Source of the DNA: Bacteroidales bacterium
Lineage (GTDB): Bacteria; Bacteroidota; Bacteroidia; Bacteroidales; ML635J-15
DNA: 64,000 bases
Assembly (NCBI GenBank): GCA_017651185.1
Contig: JAGCDJ010000021.1
Location: forward strand, 1-64,000
Reading direction: 5' to 3'
Below, in pieces: positions 27,701 to 34,939 of the stretch (position 1 is its first letter; every line of letters begins with the position of its first letter). The notes beneath the pieces were generated by a model that was given only the letters and a program-made list of their open reading frames with translations, was not told the DNA's origin and did not search any database. The position numbers were made by a program, and so were the translations under genes.

Positions 27701-29203
27701 GTCGAGGAAATAAAGGTGCAGGTCACTGGAAAGCGCGACAAGAAGGAGTCTGTGGCAAAGAAGATTTTCGACAACATCCTCGTAGTGCTTATGAGCGTGA
27801 AGAATGTTTCGGCAAACTTAAGCGAAACTAATGGTACCTTGTTGCCAGGTTATATGGGAAAGACAAAGTTGATAGGTATGTCGAAGTACACGCCTGACGA
27901 ACAGATGTTTGGTGTGCAGCCGTCAATTATCGCGCCAACTTTCCCGTTTGTGATTGGATGGCAGGTTAGGAATTTCGGAGAATGGGCTTGTGAGCATAAC
28001 CTTGTTACAAAGGATACTACTTCAATTCAGGCATATACTCAGACTCATTCGCGGAACTGGAATTTCAGGGCATCGCTCGAACCGGTGCGCGACCTCAAGA
28101 TCGATGTCTCGATGTTGCACAACTATTCCGAAAACCAGACTAAGTACTACCGTTATACAGTAGACCCAGCTACTGGTGTTGGCGTGTTCCGTGGATTGAA
28201 TCCGTCTATGACTGGTACTTTCTCTATGTCAACGGTAACGATAAAGTCTGCGTTCGAGAAGTTTAAGTCCGAAAATTATGCTTCGGAGACTTTCACCCAG
28301 TTCTCCGAAAACAGGATAATAATTGCAGAACGTCTAGCAAGGGAACGTTCCGATTATAATCCATCAGATGTCGACGAGGACGGATTTCCCAACGGTTTCG
28401 GACGAACTTCGCAGGATGTCCTCATCCCCGCATTCTTTGCCGCTTATACTGGACAAGATCCAAATAAGGTCAACCTTGCTACAATTCCTGGATTATGGTC
28501 GGCACTTCCAAACTGGCAGGTTGTATACGACGGACTTGGCAAGATTCCGAAACTAAAGAAGGTCTTCCGTTCGGTTAGTCTTAAGCATTCATACCGTTCG
28601 ACCTACAACATAGGCTCGTTCCAGACACGTTTGCCTAACGAGTACGACCCCGACGAAAATGGTTTAAACCAGATTCGCGACCAGCTCAACAACTTCTACT
28701 CTCGCTATGTAATCAATGGCATTAGCATAAGCGAACAGTTGAGTCCTTTGATTTCGTTCGACATGATGCTCGTGAACAGCATGTCGGTTAAGGTGGAGGT
28801 AAAGAAAACGCGTAACCTAACAATGAGTTTCTCGAACAATCAGCTTACCGAAGTCAAGAACAACGAACTTATCATTGGTGCAGGTTACCGCTTCAAGGAC
28901 GTTGCGCTTACAATAAAGGTAGGCGGCAGAACGCGTGACCTAAAGAGCGACCTCAACTTGCGTTTCGACTTCTCGGCACGTAAGCAGATTACAATGATAC
29001 GTAAGCTCGAGGAGGCACAAAATCAGCCAACTTCCGGAAACATCCAGTATACATTCAAGTTGTCTGCCGACTATGTGTTAAGCAATAGGTTCAATATCAG
29101 TTTGTTCTACGACCAGAGCATTAACAATCCTATTGTTGGAACTTCATTCAAGACAATTAATGCAAAAGTTGGCATTATGATGAGATTTACACTTGCTACT
29201 TGA
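21737..29203 (+). CDS. sprA: Type IX secretion translocon protein SprA/Sov
   Basis: A 2488-residue outer membrane protein, close to Porphyromonas Sov and Flavobacterium SprA in size. SprA forms a single 36-strand barrel, the channel through which T9SS cargo crosses the outer membrane. Family features seen are GQIGTKMKVNISYDTEASFDFENN, KLEYTGDDDDIIQKIEAGNVSLPL, IEYIEFWMMDPF, SAEIWVNELRLT and a C-terminal barrel ending GIMMRFTLAT. The frame begins at a TTG (21737) giving MFGRVLKYTFVIGLMAAMMVV; the first ATG, 14 codons on, would leave a signal sequence with no basic start, so TTG (or an ATT one base earlier out of frame) is preferred. The ruvA-sprA-gcvH order fits. The secreted nuclease at 4959-6023 is a likely cargo. 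Confidence 0.97.
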   Translation: MFGRVLKYTFVIGLMAAMMVVAFVPSNARNGSRNRYPSLNTLSELPGPDDDTTKTDGNAKFPLPKENVNPSDNTDNSPLYGSDPSSVSTSVEYDPETDSYNFQKTVGGMPIGTPYSMPFDEYVNYNFEKAMNSYWHQKAKTNREQNQEMNSNLIPKLEVGGEIFDRIFGGNVIDIKPQGSAELTLGIEYNKTENPALDSKQQRQVNLDFDEKIQMNVVGQIGTKMKVNISYDTEASFDFENNVKLEYTGDDDDIIQKIEAGNVSLPLTGTLIQGSQSLFGVKTELKFGKLTLTGLLSQKKSETSTINVEGGSTTKEFEIKADNYEENKHFFLSHYFKENYDRAMANLPVITGGVTINRIEVWVTNKTGNYTDARNIVALTDLGESNINDIQSFYVSSSLNNTTTVPPYNDVNILGNIASDYPEIRDINTVSSTLLNLQMSGGTDFEKIESARKLSPSEYTLNAQLGYISLNSKLNADQILAVAYEYTVGGEVYTVGEFSNSAIAAPQTLVVKLIKGTSFTPSKKNWDLMMKNIYNIGAYQITRDDFTLDILYTNDKTGTDLTYIPAGAIDNVQLLRVMGLDNLNTQNDPYPDGLFDYVENFTISSSGGRIIFPVREPFGSYLYEKITGGNSSLANVAESYVFPELYDSTKSKAQQLAEKNKFKLKGRYKSTSSSEISLNAINVPQGSVTVTAGSALLVENVDYTVDYNLGRVKILNQGILEAGTPISINLESNSVGTMQTKVLTGLHANYDFSNNFNVGATILHLKEKPMTQKVNIGEEPLSNTIWGANLSYRTDVPFLTKAIDFLPLLQTKEMSTITFNAEFAQLIPGHSKVIGKEGAAYIDDFESSKITNDIKSYVSWSIASTPNDSVLFPESSKINNLEYGKNRGLLSWFVVDQTLHESSSPISVADRSSHYTRLVYEKELFPNRESESANLEKNIAPLNVVFYPNEKGPYNYDVAGMNSLGRLDNPRKRWGGIQRQLTTTDFEDANIEYIEFWMMDPFVEDSLNPGGDLYFNLGDVSEDILKDGRKSFEQGLPAPSLENPVDTTVWGLVPSSQALVSAFDNDAEIRFAQDVGLDGLSSENEVNFFSDYLEQVRNMFGENSTAYQMALADPSSDNYHHYKGSDYDEQGLNILQRYKHFNSLEGNSIPREYQTETYITNATTTPDVEDINRDNTLSESENFFQYRVSIRPQDMVVGQNYIADKTTVSVTLANDENSQVTWYQFKIPISEYSKRVGSISDFKSIRFMRMFMTNFDTTTCLRFGTLDLVRGEWRKYDDSFMQPGEYVVNELETTSFDVSAVNIEENASRRPVNYVLPPGVTREQNTMNPQLQQLNEQAMTIKVLDLADGDARAVYKNVYLDVRKYLRMQMFVHAESVVGKDEIKDGDVSVFVRLGTDYKNNYYEFEVPLKVTPEGYYSGDDVESPDRYLVWPEENDINIVFEELTQVKENRNELIRQGNQNVGLTKLYYEMNERGRISVMGNPTLSNVQTIMIGVRNPKQVTLNGSDDGLPKSAEIWVNELRLTNFNEKAGWAATARATAKLADFGTVTLSGTTKKPGFGALNSTIKDRLTEEINQYDFSSSFEFGKFFPERFNVRIPLYVAVSENVSNPEYDPLSPDVLLKNTLKNPDLPKEYKDSIRHLSQDYVKRTSVNLTNVKVNGKQGQKPHVYNLSNFSLSYGYNNVFQRDPNTIFRTTITHTASIFYNYNATPKIVEPLKNVKLFSKKAFKILKDFNFYYLPSQISFRSNLNRQYGETQIRNVYDPSYMLPISVIKDFTIIRQYDLKYNFSKNLKFEYTATNNARIDEPEGRLFKGDPDYEQKMDSIWKNFKTFGRNTSFYQQWSASYTLPINKIPIFDWISASVRYQGSYNWTAGAITADTLNIGNVVQNANTMSASTQFNLLNLYNKVKYLKDVNNKYRGRASNKKKETETVTYEENISKLAAGKKKTINHKLKTKNVTIKVTDDRGRPINADMQVIDDNKLSFTVEKDVEEIKVQVTGKRDKKESVAKKIFDNILVVLMSVKNVSANLSETNGTLLPGYMGKTKLIGMSKYTPDEQMFGVQPSIIAPTFPFVIGWQVRNFGEWACEHNLVTKDTTSIQAYTQTHSRNWNFRASLEPVRDLKIDVSMLHNYSENQTKYYRYTVDPATGVGVFRGLNPSMTGTFSMSTVTIKSAFEKFKSENYASETFTQFSENRIIIAERLARERSDYNPSDVDEDGFPNGFGRTSQDVLIPAFFAAYTGQDPNKVNLATIPGLWSALPNWQVVYDGLGKIPKLKKVFRSVSLKHSYRSTYNIGSFQTRLPNEYDPDENGLNQIRDQLNNFYSRYVINGISISEQLSPLISFDMMLVNSMSVKVEVKKTRNLTMSFSNNQLTEVKNNELIIGAGYRFKDVALTIKVGGRTRDLKSDLNLRFDFSARKQITMIRKLEEAQNQPTSGNIQYTFKLSADYVLSNRFNISLFYDQSINNPIVGTSFKTINAKVGIMMRFTLAT

Positions 29204-29228
29204 TAAAATAGTATTATTTTTGGCGAAC

Positions 29229-29236
29229 TAAATTTG
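29229..29236 (+). promoter_or_regulatory. Promoter -7 box for gcvH
   Basis: TAAATTTG, 25 bases before the gcvH start; no matched -33 element at the usual spacing. Confidence 0.45.
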
Positions 29237-29261
29237 TATAACATTTAAAATATAAAGTAAA

Positions 29262-29642
29262 ATGGCATTTCCAAAAGAATTAAAGTACGCAGAATCACAC
29301 GAATGGCTGCGCGTTGAAGGCGAAGAAGCATACATTGGTATTACCGATTTCGCAGTAACAGAATTGAACGACCTTATTTATATTGAAATTGAGGTTGAAG
29401 GTGAAACTCTCGAAAAGGGCGAAGAATTTGGTGTTATCGAAGCATCAAAGGTTGCATCAAAGGTTTACATGCCTGTATCGGGCGAAGTTCTCGAAGTTAA
29501 CCAGGACGCTCTCGACAATCCTGAAATGTTGAAGGACGACGCTTACGAAAACGGCTGGCTCATTAAGATTAGAATGACCGATCCATCTCAGGCAAACTCA
29601 CTTCTCGATGCAGCAGCTTACGAAGCATTGACAAAGAAATAA
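29262..29642 (+). CDS. gcvH: Glycine cleavage system H protein
   Basis: A 126-residue lipoyl carrier protein. The lipoyl lysine is in GVIEASKVASKVYMPVSGEV. The opening PKELKYAESHEWLRVEGEEAYIGITDFA and the ending AYENGWLIKI are family hallmarks. H protein shuttles the methylamine intermediate between the P, T and L proteins of glycine cleavage; gcvP and gcvT are not in this window. It is followed by a clear terminator. Its position after sprA is conserved in the phylum. Confidence 0.97.
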   Translation: MAFPKELKYAESHEWLRVEGEEAYIGITDFAVTELNDLIYIEIEVEGETLEKGEEFGVIEASKVASKVYMPVSGEVLEVNQDALDNPEMLKDDAYENGWLIKIRMTDPSQANSLLDAAAYEALTKK

Positions 29643-29662
29643 TTTCATATTTTGCTAGATTG

Positions 29663-29690
29663 AGCCGTACCGTTTGGTGCGGCTTTTTTT
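29663..29690 (+). terminator. Intrinsic terminator after gcvH
   Basis: Stem GCCGTACC/GGTGCGGC with a four-base loop, followed by a run of T. Confidence 0.92.
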
Positions 29691-29738
29691 ATGATAAAAT
29701 AGACACATATTTTCTTTCTTGCGAATTATAATTTTTAT

Positions 29739-29746
29739 TAAGTTTG
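29739..29746 (+). promoter_or_regulatory. Promoter -7 box for pgk
   Basis: TAAGTTTG with TTG at 29719-29721 (17-base spacer). It lies between the gcvH terminator and the pgk start. Confidence 0.6.
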
Positions 29747-29777
29747 TAGGATAACAAAAACAATAAAAATATACTAT

Positions 29778-31694
29778 ATGGATAAGCAAAATAATTTGAA
29801 AATGATGCTGCAGAATGCTGAGCATCCGATTACTGTATTGCTTGGTGGCGACAAGATAAAGGAACAGATGGAAGCTATTGAAAGCATTGCATCTGGCGTT
29901 GATACAATTCTTGTTGCTGGCGCGCTGGTGGCTCCTTTTGCTAAGGCAAAATCAATGAATGTAGGTAATTCCAAGGTTTGCGATGCTTGCGTGGCAAAGG
30001 CAGAGGACATGCTTGCAAAGTATGCTGGCAAAATCTGTATGCCAGTCGATTGCTACGTTGCCGACAAGGAAGTCAACGATTCCAACATTGAGCATGTAAA
30101 ACTTGATGAAATTCCCGACGGTCGCTTCATCATGGACATCGGTGTAAAGACTGTTGACATTTTCGCTGAAAAGATTGAAGGCGCTAAAACTTTCGTATGG
30201 AACGGAACTCTCGGTCATACCGAAATGCCGCATTTCGCATACGGAACCTACAAGACCGCTCTTGCCGCTGCACGTGGCACTGCAAATGGACTTAAAACTA
30301 TTGTCGATGGCGATGATACCAAGGCGGCTATATTGCGCTATGGACTCGAAGGTGGAATGTTCTTCCTCGAGGACGGAAAGTTGGTAGAAAAGCAAGAAAG
30401 AAAGGTCGTTCACACCGATGAGGCACCAAAGGACGGCTATACAATCGACAAGTACAACTTCAATGGTAAGAAAGTTCTGCTTCGCGTTGATTTTAATGTT
30501 CCTCTTGACGAGAACTTCAACATTACCGACGATACTCGTATAGTATGTGAAATTCCAACAATCAAGAAGATTTTGAAGGACGGTGGCGCTGTAATAATAA
30601 TGTCGCACTTGGGTCGTCCGAAGAAGGTTGACAACAAGTTCTCGCTCAAGCATATCGTTAAGCATGTAAGCGAATGTCTAGGTGTTCCTGTTCAGTTTGC
30701 CGACGACTGCCAGAAGGCACAGGCGCAGGCAGAAGCACTGAAGTTTGGTGAGGTTTTGTTGCTCGAAAATCTTCGCTTCTATGCAGAGGAGGAAGGCAAA
30801 CCACGCGGACTGGCAGACGATGCTACCGACGAGGAAAAGAAAGCAGCAAAAGCCGCTATAAAGGAATCGCAGAAGGAGTTTGTAAAGACTCTCGCATCAT
30901 ACGGAGATTGCTATGTAAACGATGCTTTCGGTACTGCACACCGCGCACATGCTTCAACATACTATGTTGCAAAGTATTTCCCGAAGGACAAGATGCTTGG
31001 CTACTTGGTAGAAAACGAGGTAAACAACATCAACAAGGTGCTTACTACTGGCGAAAAACCTGTAACGGCAATTGTTGGCGGTTCTAAGATTTCGACCAAG
31101 ATTGACATTATCAAGTCGTTGATTACTAAGGTTGACAATCTTATTGTCGGTGGTGGAATCTCCTACACTTTCATCAAGGCAATGGGTGGAAATATAGGTC
31201 GCTCGTTGGCTGAGGACGATTGCATTCCTATTGCAAACGAAATCCTTGACATGGCAAAGAAGTTGAACGTAAACCTTTACCTGCCAGTCGACTGCATGAT
31301 AGGTGACAAGTTCGACAACGAAGCAAACATCCACATGGCTGATGTCCGCAATGTTCCCGATGGTTGGGAAGGCATGGATATGGGTGTAAAGACTATCCAG
31401 AGGTATACCGAGGTAATTGAGAATTCAAAGACTATACTTTGGAATGGTCCAATGGGCGTATTCGAGATGGAACACTTTAGCAATGGAACAATGAAGGTTG
31501 CTTTGGCCGTTTGCCGTGCTACAGAACTTGGAGCATTTACCCTAGTTGGTGGTGGCGACAGTATTGCTGCTCTCAACAAGTTCAACCTTAGCGAGAAAAT
31601 CAGTTACGCTTCTACTGCTGGCGGTGCTTTGCTCGAGTACATCGAAGGCAAGGAATTGCCAGGATTGAAGGCAATATCTTCGGATGAGATTTAA
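29778..31694 (+). CDS. pgk: Phosphoglycerate kinase with an extra N-terminal copy of its C-lobe
   Basis: A 638-residue protein against a usual length of about 420. Residues 221-638 are a complete [31 protein letters not shown], then the nucleotide lobe with [37 protein letters not shown] and [11 protein letters not shown]. It makes ATP from 1,3-bisphosphoglycerate in glycolysis. Residues 1-220 resemble the C-lobe itself: [72 protein letters not shown]. The key glycines are changed (GGGDS to DGDDT, NGPMG to NGTLG), so the extra copy has probably lost nucleotide binding. There is no stop, frameshift or second start between the two parts; a Met for a separate normal PGK start at 221 is missing (Tyr221). 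Confidence 0.96.
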   Translation: MDKQNNLKMMLQNAEHPITVLLGGDKIKEQMEAIESIASGVDTILVAGALVAPFAKAKSMNVGNSKVCDACVAKAEDMLAKYAGKICMPVDCYVADKEVNDSNIEHVKLDEIPDGRFIMDIGVKTVDIFAEKIEGAKTFVWNGTLGHTEMPHFAYGTYKTALAAARGTANGLKTIVDGDDTKAAILRYGLEGGMFFLEDGKLVEKQERKVVHTDEAPKDGYTIDKYNFNGKKVLLRVDFNVPLDENFNITDDTRIVCEIPTIKKILKDGGAVIIMSHLGRPKKVDNKFSLKHIVKHVSECLGVPVQFADDCQKAQAQAEALKFGEVLLLENLRFYAEEEGKPRGLADDATDEEKKAAKAAIKESQKEFVKTLASYGDCYVNDAFGTAHRAHASTYYVAKYFPKDKMLGYLVENEVNNINKVLTTGEKPVTAIVGGSKISTKIDIIKSLITKVDNLIVGGGISYTFIKAMGGNIGRSLAEDDCIPIANEILDMAKKLNVNLYLPVDCMIGDKFDNEANIHMADVRNVPDGWEGMDMGVKTIQRYTEVIENSKTILWNGPMGVFEMEHFSNGTMKVALAVCRATELGAFTLVGGGDSIAALNKFNLSEKISYASTAGGALLEYIEGKELPGLKAISSDEI

Positions 31695-31716
31695 TTGATG
31701 ACGAAGAAAAATACCA

Positions 31717-31746
31717 AGAGGTTTCCGTAAGGGAACCTCTTTTTTT
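31717..31746 (+). terminator. Intrinsic terminator after pgk
   Basis: A ten-base stem (AGAGGTTTCC with GGGAACCTCT) with a GTAA loop and a T run. Confidence 0.93.
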
Positions 31747-31763
31747 AGTACCCATATAGGCAC

Positions 31764-31794
31764 AAAAAAAGAGACCCGCATTTGCGAGTCTCTT
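31764..31794 (-). terminator. Intrinsic terminator for the leftward lipoprotein gene
   Basis: On the minus strand, stem AAGAGACTCGC/GCGGGTCTCTT with a three- to four-base loop followed by a T run. It and the pgk terminator stand back to back between convergent genes. Confidence 0.9.
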
Positions 31795-31819
31795 ATGTTC
31801 AATTTAAATGTTGTTCAAA

Positions 31820-32632
31820 TTACTTTGCAGCAACTGCATTTTCAAATGCCTTGTAAGTACCAGTTACAATAATCTGGTTGCCTGCTGTTTCAACTGTACC
31901 AACACTCTTAGTAACATTGATTAAATAAGTCTTGCCATCGTAAACAGTTGCAATAACATCATTGTAAGTCTTGTTTGTTGGAGCTTCTGCATTTACACCT
32001 CTGTATTCGTTTACTTCGCTTGTCAGTTTAGCATTCAAATCAGTAATGGTTTCAATAGCATAATCATCAGCTGCAAGAATATACAACTTTGCACCATTTG
32101 TAGGAACAATCTTAGCTGTAACGGTCTTGCCACTTGAAGTCCAGCTCAAACCAAAGTCAGCCAAACCTGTAGCAGCAGCACCACCTAATCTCTTCCATTC
32201 GAAATTTCCAGTTGTGTACTTAGGAGCTTCGATTGTTACAGTGAAGTTAGCAGAACCTTCTACGTCATTCTTGGTTGTTGCAACAACTTCAAATTTTACT
32301 GCAGCATAGTCCTTTACATCTTCCTTCTTCAAAGTGGTCTTGATAGTGCCTTCGTAGGTCTTTTCACCTGCTGTAAAACCTTCAAGTGCGAATGTAGAAG
32401 CATCCATAACAGAGTCGCTTGCATTGAGGTAGTAAACATTACCCTTAAGAGCATCGATACCCTTAGGAGCGTCAACCTTAACGTTCATATCTACGTTAAT
32501 TTCATTTGCCTTAGCAAGTTCAAATACACTAGGTTCTCCTGTCAAAGTTACAGTAGGAGCTTCGGGATCACCACAACTGCAGAAAAATGCAACAGCTGCA
32601 ACCAAAATCATAGCAATTTTTAAGTTTTTCAT
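31820..32632 (-). CDS. Hypothetical lipoprotein
   Basis: A 270-residue protein with a lipoprotein signal (hydrophobic residues 5-17, lipobox FCSC, Cys at about 20). The mature part is threonine- and valine-rich with beta strands and no obvious repeats; the phrases APTVTLTGEPSVFEL and NFTVTIEAPKYTTGNFEWKRLG suggest two Ig-like or similar sandwich domains. It resembles many Bacteroidota surface lipoproteins of unknown role. It has its own promoter (-7 box at 32701-32708) and its own terminator, so it is a single-gene unit. No function can be assigned. Confidence 0.75.
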   Translation of the reverse strand: MKNLKIAMILVAAVAFFCSCGDPEAPTVTLTGEPSVFELAKANEINVDMNVKVDAPKGIDALKGNVYYLNASDSVMDASTFALEGFTAGEKTYEGTIKTTLKKEDVKDYAAVKFEVVATTKNDVEGSANFTVTIEAPKYTTGNFEWKRLGGAAATGLADFGLSWTSSGKTVTAKIVPTNGAKLYILAADDYAIETITDLNAKLTSEVNEYRGVNAEAPTNKTYNDVIATVYDGKTYLINVTKSVGTVETAGNQIIVTGTYKAFENAVAAK

Positions 32633-32700
32633 TGTTCTAAAATTTTAAGTTATACAATAATTAATTAAATTTTCAATTCGTTACTTATTTTTACAAGGCG

Positions 32701-32708
32701 CAAATATA
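32701..32708 (-). promoter_or_regulatory. Promoter -7 box for the lipoprotein gene
   Basis: On the minus strand, TATATTTG followed by C, giving an AT-rich leader of about 60 bases before the start at 32632. The rest of the 294-base gap up to coaX holds the repeat at 32847-32878 and the coaX promoter. Confidence 0.6.
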
Positions 32709-32846
32709 AGGTTATTTTTTAATATGGTGATTTTTATTAACTTTTTTTTTGAAAAATATTTCCGATACCTATTATTATATACATATCATCTCAAACTTAG
32801 AAATACCGTAGGCATAGAAACAAAGAAAGTACTCTAAAGATGTACC

Positions 32847-32878
32847 ATGGCGCGTCTCGACAGAAACGCTGTCGCCAT
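32847..32878. repeat. Inverted repeat sharing a 17-base core with position 3943
   Basis: Outer arms ATGGCG/CGCCAT and inner arms GACAG/CTGTC. The segment 32852-32868 is the inverse of 3943-3959 with one change, so both belong to a dispersed repeat family. Confidence 0.65.
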
Positions 32879-32902
32879 AGAGTCCAATAAACTATTTTTT
32901 CT

Positions 32903-32910
32903 TACCTTTG
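32903..32910 (+). promoter_or_regulatory. Promoter -7 box for the coaX operon
   Basis: TACCTTTG followed by C is a perfect -7 box 16 bases before the coaX start. The -33 region is not conserved. Confidence 0.6.
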
Positions 32911-32926
32911 CGTAAATTTTTTTCGG

Positions 32927-33658
32927 ATGTACAATCTTGTCGTAGACGCAGGGAACACATCAATAAAGATGTTCCTGTTTGAAAATGGAGAAATAGCTCA
33001 TTGTCTTAAATGCAGTACAGTGGATGAATTGCTGCCGACATTGGAATCTGCCGTGCCTATGGGTAGCATCGCAAAGTGCATAGTGTCGTCGGTAAGCATC
33101 GGGCAGGAGACTATTGCTGGGCTGTTCAGACCGTTTTTCCCTATTATGCTTTTCGATTCGTCGCTGCGGTTTCCGATAACTATAAGGTATGGTACTCCGA
33201 ATACACTTGGTAGCGACCGCGTTGCGGCTGTGGTTGGCGCGGCAGGACGTTATCCCATGCGCAATGTCTTGGTAATCGATTCGGGCACGGCGATAACATA
33301 CGACATTGTAACTGCACAAGGCGAATATCTTGGTGGAAACATTTCTCCAGGACTGAACACAAGGTTTCGCGCCTTGCACAATTTTACGGGCAAACTTCCG
33401 TTATTGAAGGTGGATAACTCAATGGAAGGTTTGTTCGGAACCAATACCAACGAGGCTATTGGTCTTGGCGTTCAGAATGGCATTCTTTACGAAGTCGAAG
33501 CTACTATAAGGGAGTTTGCCCATCGGTTCGACGACCTGCTTGTAGTTTTTACAGGTGGCGACAGCTTTTTCTTTGAGAACCGAATAAAATTTTCTAATTT
33601 TGCAGAGCCATATTTGGTGGCTATTGGATTGAATGAAATATTGGAATATAATGCTTAG
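32927..33658 (+). CDS. coaX: Type III pantothenate kinase
   Basis: A 243-residue ASKHA-fold kinase, first step of coenzyme A synthesis. Phosphate-1 loop VVDAGNTSIKMFLFENG, substrate loop NTLGSDRVAAVVGA, phosphate-2 loop VIDSGTAITYDIVT and the adenosine loop VVFTGGDSFFFEN are all present. Type III enzymes need a monovalent cation and are not feedback-inhibited, from family knowledge. It heads a rightward operon and overlaps the next start by eight bases. Confidence 0.96.
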   Translation: MYNLVVDAGNTSIKMFLFENGEIAHCLKCSTVDELLPTLESAVPMGSIAKCIVSSVSIGQETIAGLFRPFFPIMLFDSSLRFPITIRYGTPNTLGSDRVAAVVGAAGRYPMRNVLVIDSGTAITYDIVTAQGEYLGGNISPGLNTRFRALHNFTGKLPLLKVDNSMEGLFGTNTNEAIGLGVQNGILYEVEATIREFAHRFDDLLVVFTGGDSFFFENRIKFSNFAEPYLVAIGLNEILEYNA

Positions 33659-34928
33659 ACGGTTACTGTTGTTGATGTCGGCTATGTTGTTGGTTGCAAC
33701 GGTTTTCCCACAAGGAAAGGTGGGTTCTCCGTATTCGCGCTATGGTATTGGCGATGTCAACATGAATGCGCAGACACGAAACTCGTCGATGGGTGGAGTA
33801 GGGTATGCCACTCCGTATATGTACGATGTGAACTACAAGAGTCCGGCCAGCATCGGTGAAATAGACACGCTTACCTTTATATTTAACTTCGGTTTCGATG
33901 CAGGTCTGCGGCATTATTCCATCTCAAATCCTCCAACGGCAAAGATTAAGAGCGATGCCGAACTGTCGCAGATTGCAGTTGGGTTTGCCTGTGCAAAGTG
34001 GTGGAAGATGGCGTTGGGCATTACTCCATACAGCAACGTAGGATATTCTATTTATTCGCCCGATAATTCGTTTGGTATCGACAAGAATTATGTATATGCT
34101 GGCGACGGCGGACTTAACAAGGTGTTCTTTTCCAATGCATTCAACCCAATTCCCGATTTGAGTTTGGGCGTGGGAGTTTCGTACTTGTTCGGAAAAATAT
34201 ACCACTCTAATGCTATAGTTTTCGTCAACGACACGGTTGGTACATACGTCAATTCGTTCTGCCAGAAGACTTTCAAGATTTCGGATGTAACTTTTGATGT
34301 GGGACTTAAGTACAATATCCACATTGGAGAAGACAATCTACGCCTTGGTGCATACTATGGCTACAACCGCGACCTTCATGCAAAACAGTCGACATTGGTT
34401 TACAATACTCTGGCAAGTGCATCAACAACTGTGATTGACACCATAAACCAGAACAGCGAAGAAAAGGGCAGGATAGGGTTGCCTCACACTATCGGAGCAG
34501 GAATTTGCTATACCTATAAGGATAAGTTGTCGATTGCTGCGGACTTTACACTTCAGAATTGGAAGGACAGCAAGTTTTTTGGAGAATGCGACTCTCTCAA
34601 CAATAGTATAGGTGCGGCTTTGGGTGCTGAATATACACCGAACAGATTGTCTCCGAAAAATATTTGGGAGTCATCTTCGTACCGTATGGGCTTGTATTTC
34701 AACAACTCATACATAAATATGAACAACTCGAAACTCTCCATTCCAGATTATGGCATTACTTTTGGAATAGGGTTTAAACCGAGACATGCAAAAACCGTTT
34801 TCAACGTGACTTTGCAGTACGGTCAAAGAGGTTCTTTGAAGAATGAATTGGTAAAAGAAGATTATTTTATTGTTGGTGTCAACTTTAATTTGGTTGACCG
34901 TTGGTTTGTAAAAAGTAGAATTGATTAA
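33651..34928 (+). CDS. Outer membrane protein (putative porin-like barrel)
   Basis: About 426 residues from the ATG at 33651, which overlaps the coaX stop; the frame from 33633 would start inside coaX. Signal peptide MLRRLLLLMSAMLLVATVFPQ. The mature part starts GSPYSRYGIGDV and repeats barrel strands (YGYNRDLHAKQSTLVYN, AAALGAEYTPNRLSPKNI, TFGIGFKPRHAKTVFNVTLQYGQRG). The end is VNFNLVDRWFVKSRID. The SPYSRYG(I/L)G opening is shared by a conserved Bacteroidota outer membrane protein found after coaX. It is probably an FadL-like or similar channel, but the substrate cannot be stated. Confidence 0.85.
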   Translation: MLRRLLLLMSAMLLVATVFPQGKVGSPYSRYGIGDVNMNAQTRNSSMGGVGYATPYMYDVNYKSPASIGEIDTLTFIFNFGFDAGLRHYSISNPPTAKIKSDAELSQIAVGFACAKWWKMALGITPYSNVGYSIYSPDNSFGIDKNYVYAGDGGLNKVFFSNAFNPIPDLSLGVGVSYLFGKIYHSNAIVFVNDTVGTYVNSFCQKTFKISDVTFDVGLKYNIHIGEDNLRLGAYYGYNRDLHAKQSTLVYNTLASASTTVIDTINQNSEEKGRIGLPHTIGAGICYTYKDKLSIAADFTLQNWKDSKFFGECDSLNNSIGAALGAEYTPNRLSPKNIWESSSYRMGLYFNNSYINMNNSKLSIPDYGITFGIGFKPRHAKTVFNVTLQYGQRGSLKNELVKEDYFIVGVNFNLVDRWFVKSRID

Positions 34929-34939
34929 ATTATATAACT

